Source: Mycolicibacterium peregrinum (lineage in GTDB: Bacteria > Actinomycetota > Actinomycetes > Mycobacteriales > Mycobacteriaceae). From it: a DNA stretch of 64,000 nt. A model generated the notes under the pieces. It worked only from the letters and a program-made list of their open reading frames with translations. It ran no database searches and was not told where the DNA came from. Where the stretch lies: the NCBI RefSeq assembly GCF_001665785.1, contig NZ_LZSO01000031.1, forward strand, positions 372,001 to 436,000, given 5' to 3'. The position numbers were made by a program, and so were the translations under genes. Below, one piece after another: positions 59,014-64,000 of the stretch. Every line of letters begins with the position of its first letter. The stretch's first letter is position 1.

Positions 59014-59792
59014 TGGATTTGAGTAGTGCCGGGCTGCGGGTCGAGCGTCGCGGCCGTACCGCGTGGTGCACTGTGGATAATCCCCTTCGGCCCCACACCA
59101 TGTCGGATGCCATGTACACCGGACTCGGCCGCCTCATCGACAAGGTCGAGGCCGACCCCGACCTCGACGTACTGGTGGTGACGGGCAGCGGTGATGTCTT
59201 CATCGCCGGTGGCGATCCGGCCGCGCACACCGAGGACGGGGAAGATGGTGAGGATGTCGAACTCCCGTTCCCGACATTGCACCGTACCGGGGTTGCCATC
59301 ATCGCCGCGATCAACGGACACTGCCAGGCCAGTGGCGTGTGGTTTGCTGTGCTTGCCGATGTGGCGGTGGCTAGCGACCGGGCCCGGTTCCGGCTGCCGG
59401 AACTGCGCCTCGGCGTCGCCGCGCCGTGGAGTTCGGCGATACTGCCGGCCGTGGTGGGCCTGGCGCGTGCCAAAGAACTCGCCCTGACCGCACGCTCGTT
59501 CTCGGCCGACGAGGCGCTTTCGATGGGTCTTATCGGCAGGGTGGTGCCGCATAGCGACCTCGAAGATGCGGCCGAACGTATCGCCTCCGATCTCCGCGAG
59601 GCCGGTCCTGCGGCCCGAGCAGCCTGGAAAGCTGCTGCACACCAACATATTCCGTTGGTCAATGATCGCAGTGTGGGTGCCTCGATCAGGACCGCGGAGG
59701 CGCACGAAGGATTCACCGCATATGCCGAACGCCGGCCACCGGTCTGGTCGCCGCGGCACACCGGAAGCGAGAGTGCACAAACAGATGTCTGA
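59013..59792 (+). CDS. Crotonase-family protein
   Basis: A 259-residue enoyl-CoA hydratase-fold protein: GSGDVFIAGGDPAAHTEDG and NGHCQASGVWFAVLAD. Only one hydratase glutamate is kept (Glu130 in RLPELRLG); the other is Trp110. An acidic loop (EDGEDGEDVE, 74-83) follows the first oxyanion motif. ATG at 59013 overlaps the dehydrogenase stop (TGATG); the 3' end overlaps the start of the acyl-CoA synthetase gene. Confidence 0.9.
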   Translation: MDLSSAGLRVERRGRTAWCTVDNPLRPHTMSDAMYTGLGRLIDKVEADPDLDVLVVTGSGDVFIAGGDPAAHTEDGEDGEDVELPFPTLHRTGVAIIAAINGHCQASGVWFAVLADVAVASDRARFRLPELRLGVAAPWSSAILPAVVGLARAKELALTARSFSADEALSMGLIGRVVPHSDLEDAAERIASDLREAGPAARAAWKAAAHQHIPLVNDRSVGASIRTAEAHEGFTAYAERRPPVWSPRHTGSESAQTDV

Positions 59793-61407
59793 TGTGTGGT
59801 ACGGACCGCGGGATGAGCCCAGCGTCGTCGGGTTGCTTCGGGAACGTGTCGATGAGGTGGGCGATGAGCTGTTTCTCGACTTCAGTGGCCAGGAGTACAC
59901 CTATCGCCAGATCTTCGAGCGTGCCGCTGCGTTCGCGGCAGGGCTGGGCAAGGCCGGGCTGATGCCGGACCAGACGGTGGCCACGATGCTGGACAACAAC
60001 GTCGACGCAGTGTCGCTGTGGTTCGCTACCAACCTGCGCGGTGGTATCTGGGTGCCGGTGAACACTGCCCTCAAGGGCAGCTTCTTGGCGCACGTCGTCG
60101 CGGATTCCGGTGCCCGGGTCGTCATATGTGAGGCGGACTTCGTCGACCGGTTTCGTACCGAGATCACGAATCTTCCTCAGTTGGAACGTATTCTGGTACG
60201 CGGCGCTACCGAGTGCACCTCGATCGGTGCGGTCTCGGTGGAACCGTTGGCCCACTACCAACTCGAGCCCGACGAAGCCGCCCATGTGGTGCGGGGTGCG
60301 CGTGATACCGCGCTGATCATCTACACCGGAGGAACGACGGGTCCCTCGAAAGGCTGCGTGATCTCCAATGGGTACGTGTTCAACTCCGCCCGTGGGTTCA
60401 TCGAGCAGTGCGGGCGCAAAGAGGGCGAGCTCAACTGGAGCCCGCTGCCGATCTATCACTTCAACCTGGTCAGCGGCACGGTCGTCGGCAGCATGTTGCT
60501 GCGTAGTCCTGCATCGATCGCCAGCCGGTTCTCGGTTTCGGGTTTCTGGCCGGAGATGCAGCGCTGCGGCGCGCAGGTGGTGAACCTGCTCGGGTCGATG
60601 GGTTCGCTGATCGCTCGGATGGACGACACGCCGGAGATGTCATCGTGCCACGGCCAGATCCGTGTCGTGCACGGCGCACCGTTTCCGGCTGAGCTGCAGG
60701 ATATCTGGCGCTCACGGTTCGGTGTGCAGGTGGTCGGCGGCAACGCCTACGGGCTCACCGAGGGATTTCCGCTGACCACTCTGCCCGCCGGCATCGCGGC
60801 ACCGCCGGGAAGCTCAGGCAAGGCCAACACCGAGTGCTTCGACGTCCGGATCTTCGATGACAGCGACCGAGAGGTGGAGCCCGGGGTGATCGGTGAGATC
60901 GTCTGCCGTCCCAAACGTCCGAGCGTGATGTTCGAAGGATACTGGGAGCGTCCGGATGCCTTCGCAGCTGCGATGGGTAACTTGTGGTTCCACACCGGAG
61001 ATCTCGGCCGCTTCGACGAGGATGGCTTCTTCTACTTCGAGGACCGCAAGAAGGACTACCTGCGGCGTCGTGGTGAGAACATCTCCAGCCAGGAAGTCGA
61101 GCAGGTGATCCTCGGTCACACCGCGGTCGCCGAGGTGGCCGTGCATGCGGTGCGCTCCGAGGTGACCGAGGACGATCTCAAGGTGACCGCAGTGCTCAAG
61201 GCCGGCGCGCAGCTCAGCGAGATCGAGCTATTCGAATGGCTCAAGGACCGGATGCCGTATTTTGCGCTGCCCCGCTATATCGAATTCCGTACAGCGCTAC
61301 CGGTCAGTGCGGTCGGCCGGGTGCACAAGTATCAACTGCGCGACGAGGGTGCCACCGCGGCTACCTGGGACCGGGAGAAAGCGGACGTCAGCTGGGACAG
61401 GCGATAG
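59785..61407 (+). CDS. Acyl-CoA synthetase (FadD)
   Basis: A 540-residue AMP-forming ligase. P-loop YTGGTTGPSKG (180-190; Gly replaces the usual Ser), AYGLTEGFPLT, hinge FEDRKKDYLRRRGENIS and a C-terminal catalytic-lysine region SAVGRVHKYQLRD. It resembles the FadD17/FadD19-like group for bulky substrates such as steroid side chains. ATG at 59785 is chosen; GTG at 59773, with GGAAGCGAGA upstream, is a good alternative. Last gene of the operon, directly before a stem-loop. Confidence 0.92.
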   Translation: MSDVWYGPRDEPSVVGLLRERVDEVGDELFLDFSGQEYTYRQIFERAAAFAAGLGKAGLMPDQTVATMLDNNVDAVSLWFATNLRGGIWVPVNTALKGSFLAHVVADSGARVVICEADFVDRFRTEITNLPQLERILVRGATECTSIGAVSVEPLAHYQLEPDEAAHVVRGARDTALIIYTGGTTGPSKGCVISNGYVFNSARGFIEQCGRKEGELNWSPLPIYHFNLVSGTVVGSMLLRSPASIASRFSVSGFWPEMQRCGAQVVNLLGSMGSLIARMDDTPEMSSCHGQIRVVHGAPFPAELQDIWRSRFGVQVVGGNAYGLTEGFPLTTLPAGIAAPPGSSGKANTECFDVRIFDDSDREVEPGVIGEIVCRPKRPSVMFEGYWERPDAFAAAMGNLWFHTGDLGRFDEDGFFYFEDRKKDYLRRRGENISSQEVEQVILGHTAVAEVAVHAVRSEVTEDDLKVTAVLKAGAQLSEIELFEWLKDRMPYFALPRYIEFRTALPVSAVGRVHKYQLRDEGATAATWDREKADVSWDRR

Positions 61408-61408
61408 T

Positions 61409-61444
61409 CGTGTGGCCCCGTCCGGATTTGGGCGGGGCCACACG
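61409..61444. terminator. Bidirectional stem-loop terminator
   Basis: A perfect 12-bp inverted repeat (CGTGTGGCCCCG at 61409-61420, complement at 61433-61444) with a 12-base loop, between the convergent FadD and thiamine-diphosphate enzyme genes. Confidence 0.85.
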
Positions 61445-61449
61445 GTTGT

Positions 61450-63081
61450 TCAGTGTGCTGGGGGAGTCCCGGTTCTGACATCGATGAGCAGCGGACCGGT
61501 GCGACCCGCGAGCGCAGTGGCGATTCGGTCAAGTTGATCGGGGCCCTCGATGCGCACCGCCGGTACGCCCATTGCCTCGGCGACGGCGGCGAAGTTCACA
61601 TCCCCGAGCAGCGGCAGATCATGGCCCATGCCGATACGGTCGGTGATCGCGAGTTCGGCGCCATAGGCGCCGTCGTTGTACACCACCACAACCATGTCCA
61701 GTCCGTAGCGCGCGGCGGTCAGCAACTCGGCGACGCCCATGGTCAGGCCGCCGTCTCCGACGGTCACGAGCGTCGGCCGGTCGGGCCTGCCCACCGCTGC
61801 ACCGACTCCCGTCGCCAGCCCGAGGCCGATCGATCCGAACGCCACCGTCTCGATGAAGGCCGAAGGCTCGGTCACGTGCAGCCACGAGTAACCCGGCAGC
61901 ATGAACAAACCTGAATCGCAGACATAGGTGCGCTCGCGCTCGAACACCGCATCGAGCAGTAGTGTCAGTTCGCGGTGATCGACCACATCGCTTCGCTGCG
62001 CGGTGAATTCCGTACGCGGGTCGTATTGGGCCAGTCGCTCCGCGAGTTCCGGAGTGCACAATGTGCCCGATCGCGGCAGATTCACCTCATCGAACCAGTC
62101 CACCAAGGTGACCGCAGTCTGGGCGGCGTCGGCGTGGACGGCGGCAGCGACCGGAGCATGCCGGCCAAGGTGCGCGGATTCCAGGTCGACCTGCACGATG
62201 CGTTTGCCCTCCAGCAGGGACCCTCCCGCCGTGGTATCCGAATTCAGGCTGGCCCCAAAGACGATCAGGCAATCGGCCGCCAGGATGGTATCGGTGGCGA
62301 TCTGGTGGGAGAGGCTGCCGCAGATCCCCAGATCGAATGGCTCACCGCGGAAGTAATCCTTGGCGCACAAAGTGGTGGCGAGCGGGGCTCCGATCCGCGC
62401 GGCCAGGGCTCTCAGCGGGGTACGAGCATCCGCCAGCACCGCCCCACGCCCGGCCAGGATGACCGGACGACGGGCATCGGCGATCGCTCCGGCGGCCAGA
62501 TCCAGGGCCGCCGGGTCTGGCGCAATGGCCTGTAACGCAGCGATATTGACCTGAGTGGGTTGATAGGTGGTCGAACGGCGCTGGACGTCGACCGTCACGT
62601 TGAGCACGATGGGTCGACGTTCGGCGCGGGCGCGGCCGAAGGCGTGCGCCACATCGTCGGAAATGGCGTCGGCGGAGTACACCTGCTGAAAGCCCGCGCC
62701 GGTCGGCGCGACGATACCGGCCTGGTCGACGCGCTGGCGACCGTGCGGTAGCAAAGGGTCGGTGTCGCCCGCGAAAACCACCACCGGAATCCGACGGCGG
62801 GCGAGGTGGGTCAGGGCGGTGACCGCGTTGGTCAGGCCGGGACCATGCGTCACCGAGGCGAAGCCGACCTCACCGGTGACCGCGGTGTACCCACCGGCCA
62901 TCAGCACCGCACCGTCCTCACGGGCGGCCTTCACGTAGTCGACGCCATGGTCGTCCCGCAGCTGGGCGAGCACCTGGATGTTGCCTTCCCCGATCACCCC
63001 GAAGGCGGTTGTGACGCGCTGATCGACGAATGCCTGAGCAAGGGCCGTATGGCCAGAGATTTTGTGCGACATTCTGGTCAT
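61450..63081 (-). CDS. Thiamine-diphosphate-dependent enzyme, acetolactate synthase-like
   Basis: A 543-residue ThDP enzyme with three domains. N-terminal pyrimidine domain: FGVIGEGNIQVLAQLRDDHG and AAREDGAVLMAGGYTAV, with the catalytic Glu. Central domain: RRPVILAGRGAVLADARTPL. C-terminal pyrophosphate domain with GDGGLTMGV through VVVYNDGAYGAE. It is too diverged from true acetolactate synthase to assume branched-chain synthesis. A lyase or decarboxylase of a 2-keto or 2-hydroxyacyl intermediate fits the neighbourhood. No clear RBS; ATG at 63072 is an alternative start. Confidence 0.87.
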   Translation of the reverse strand: MTRMSHKISGHTALAQAFVDQRVTTAFGVIGEGNIQVLAQLRDDHGVDYVKAAREDGAVLMAGGYTAVTGEVGFASVTHGPGLTNAVTALTHLARRRIPVVVFAGDTDPLLPHGRQRVDQAGIVAPTGAGFQQVYSADAISDDVAHAFGRARAERRPIVLNVTVDVQRRSTTYQPTQVNIAALQAIAPDPAALDLAAGAIADARRPVILAGRGAVLADARTPLRALAARIGAPLATTLCAKDYFRGEPFDLGICGSLSHQIATDTILAADCLIVFGASLNSDTTAGGSLLEGKRIVQVDLESAHLGRHAPVAAAVHADAAQTAVTLVDWFDEVNLPRSGTLCTPELAERLAQYDPRTEFTAQRSDVVDHRELTLLLDAVFERERTYVCDSGLFMLPGYSWLHVTEPSAFIETVAFGSIGLGLATGVGAAVGRPDRPTLVTVGDGGLTMGVAELLTAARYGLDMVVVVYNDGAYGAELAITDRIGMGHDLPLLGDVNFAAVAEAMGVPAVRIEGPDQLDRIATALAGRTGPLLIDVRTGTPPAH

Positions 63082-63234
63082 AGAACCATGCGCCGATCAT
63101 CGGGATCGACTCTGCCAAGCCGTAGTTGAACTCTTACGGGGGTTGATCTGATACCAGCACCAGCACCGACTTGTGCCTTGCAGGCGGCCAGCGGAGCATC
63201 ACCGTAAAGGCTGGAATATCCCAAGGAGGAAGAC

Positions 63235-64000
63235 GTGTCAACGGTTCTCGACGTCGATAGCCACGAGATGGCGCCGCTGGAGCTTTGGGGTGAGGTGTTC
63301 GGCGAAGAGATCGCCCGCCGCATCAATGAGGTCGGATTCGACATCCTGACCCGAACCCGGGCCAATTCGCTATCGGTGCCGGGGCTGGAAGGTGACACCA
63401 CTGCGATCAACCAGGAATCGGTGTGGCAACTCAAGGGCGCGACCGCCCCGTCGGCCATCGACCTGCGTCGCCGTCCGGCGGTTCTCGACGAGATGGAGAT
63501 CTCTCGTCAGCTCGTTTTCCCGACCTTCGGCCTGTTCGCACTGATCCTGGTGAACGACCCGAACGCACCTGCCTGGCTCGGATTCGATGCGCAGAAGTTC
63601 GATGGCCGCGCGATCGGCCGCCAAGCGGTCGATGCCCATAACAAGTGGGCCGCTGAGATCACCCGGTCGACATCGAATCGGGTACGGCCGGTCGGCATCG
63701 TGATGACCGACGCGCCCGCGGAATCGATTGTCGAGCAGGCGAAGTGGGCGATCGAACAGGGTATCCGCGCCCTGATGATCCCGGCGAACGTGCCCCCCGC
63801 GGGTGCGTCGCCGGCCCATCCCCAGCTGGATCCGTTCTGGCGGCTCGCGGCCGAGGCAGACGTTCCAGTGACCATCCATCTCGGTACCGACAGCGGATTC
63901 ATCAGCTCGTCGGCGTGGTCGCAGGGTGTCGAGATCTTCCATCCGTCCGATAAATCGAGCATCGAGCTGCCGATCGAGCCGTATCGAGCCACCAACATTC
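63235..64000 (+). CDS. Amidohydrolase-2 family protein, cut by right window edge
   Basis: The first 255 residues of a TIM-barrel amidohydrolase: TVLDVDSHEMAPLELWGEVF (metal-binding D-x-H-x-x-x-E-like start), RRPAVLDEMEISRQLVFPTF, and VPVTIHLGTDSGF with the central His. GTG start with an excellent GGAGGAAG. It is related in type to the protein at 55.7 kb, and the pair suggests two steps using this fold. The metal-binding Asp near the C-terminus lies outside the window. Confidence 0.88.
   Translation, partial: MSTVLDVDSHEMAPLELWGEVFGEEIARRINEVGFDILTRTRANSLSVPGLEGDTTAINQESVWQLKGATAPSAIDLRRRPAVLDEMEISRQLVFPTFGLFALILVNDPNAPAWLGFDAQKFDGRAIGRQAVDAHNKWAAEITRSTSNRVRPVGIVMTDAPAESIVEQAKWAIEQGIRALMIPANVPPAGASPAHPQLDPFWRLAAEADVPVTIHLGTDSGFISSSAWSQGVEIFHPSDKSSIELPIEPYRATNI

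Noticed and set aside
1..64000. CRISPR array, tRNA, rRNA or riboswitch
   Set aside because: No regularly spaced repeats, CCA-ended cloverleaf-like sequences or known aptamer patterns were noticed by reading. A computed scan would be needed to exclude weak cases.

Overview
The window reads as chromosomal DNA of a fast-growing mycobacterium (Mycolicibacterium type). It is GC-rich with dense, often overlapping genes. It carries a complete yrbE-mce lipid-import operon with divergent Mce-associated membrane genes, an MceG-type ATPase, two P450s, three small CP-type ferredoxins, an F420-type oxidoreductase, and a TopoN/TopoM pair of atypical type II topoisomerase, known from M. smegmatis. I see no rRNA, tRNA, CRISPR array, intact insertion sequence or prophage. 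Protein families were assigned from motifs read by eye; no database search was possible.

Layout. (1) 1-10.7 kb: a lipid-handling cluster. A quinone-oxidoreductase-like dehydrogenase (cut by the window edge), a ferredoxin and an SDR form one minus-strand unit, divergent from a DUF2236 oxygenase-like gene. Then come an internally duplicated unknown protein and an SDR (minus), an alpha-methylacyl-CoA racemase-like gene, an acyl-CoA synthetase, and mceG. Three promoter regions here share a near-identical 16-bp element. (2) 10.7-11.3 kb: decayed DNA with a thiolase N-terminal stub. (3) 11.3-18.6 kb: MmcQ-like protein, crotonase plus TetR regulator, divergent from P450, ferredoxin and SDR across a three-copy operator; then a small conserved protein, an amidase and a Tat-exported DUF1906 protein. 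(4) 18.6-25.2 kb: topoN-topoM, SRPBCC protein, alpha/beta hydrolase, LysE-type exporter. (5) 25.2-26.1 kb: decayed DNA with the C-terminal end of a flavin monooxygenase. (6) 26.1-28.1 kb: an isochorismatase-fold protein without its catalytic triad, and a second P450. (7) 28.2-39.4 kb: CAP-domain protein and two Mce-associated proteins, divergent from yrbEA-yrbEB-mceABCDEF. (8) 39.6-64 kb: a catabolic region. A split IclR regulator precedes a seven-gene operon (two acyl-CoA dehydrogenase pairs, CoA-transferase, SDR, crotonase). After it come a CaiB-type CoA-transferase divergent from an Ltp2-like aldolase with DUF35 partner, two regulators, a ferredoxin, a thiolase, a six-gene operon (crotonase, amidohydrolase, F420-type oxidoreductase, acyl-CoA dehydrogenase, crotonase, acyl-CoA synthetase), a thiamine-diphosphate enzyme and another amidohydrolase running off the right edge.

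Inferred working model: the Mce complex, powered by an MceG ATPase, imports a hydrophobic substrate (steroid, terpenoid or branched lipid). The acyl-CoA synthetases activate it. Paired acyl-CoA dehydrogenases, crotonases with unusual active sites, SDRs, thiolase and Ltp2-like aldolase then shorten or open it. The substrate cannot be read from the sequence. Candidate operators, four probable leaderless starts and several perfect stem-loop terminators between convergent genes are listed separately.
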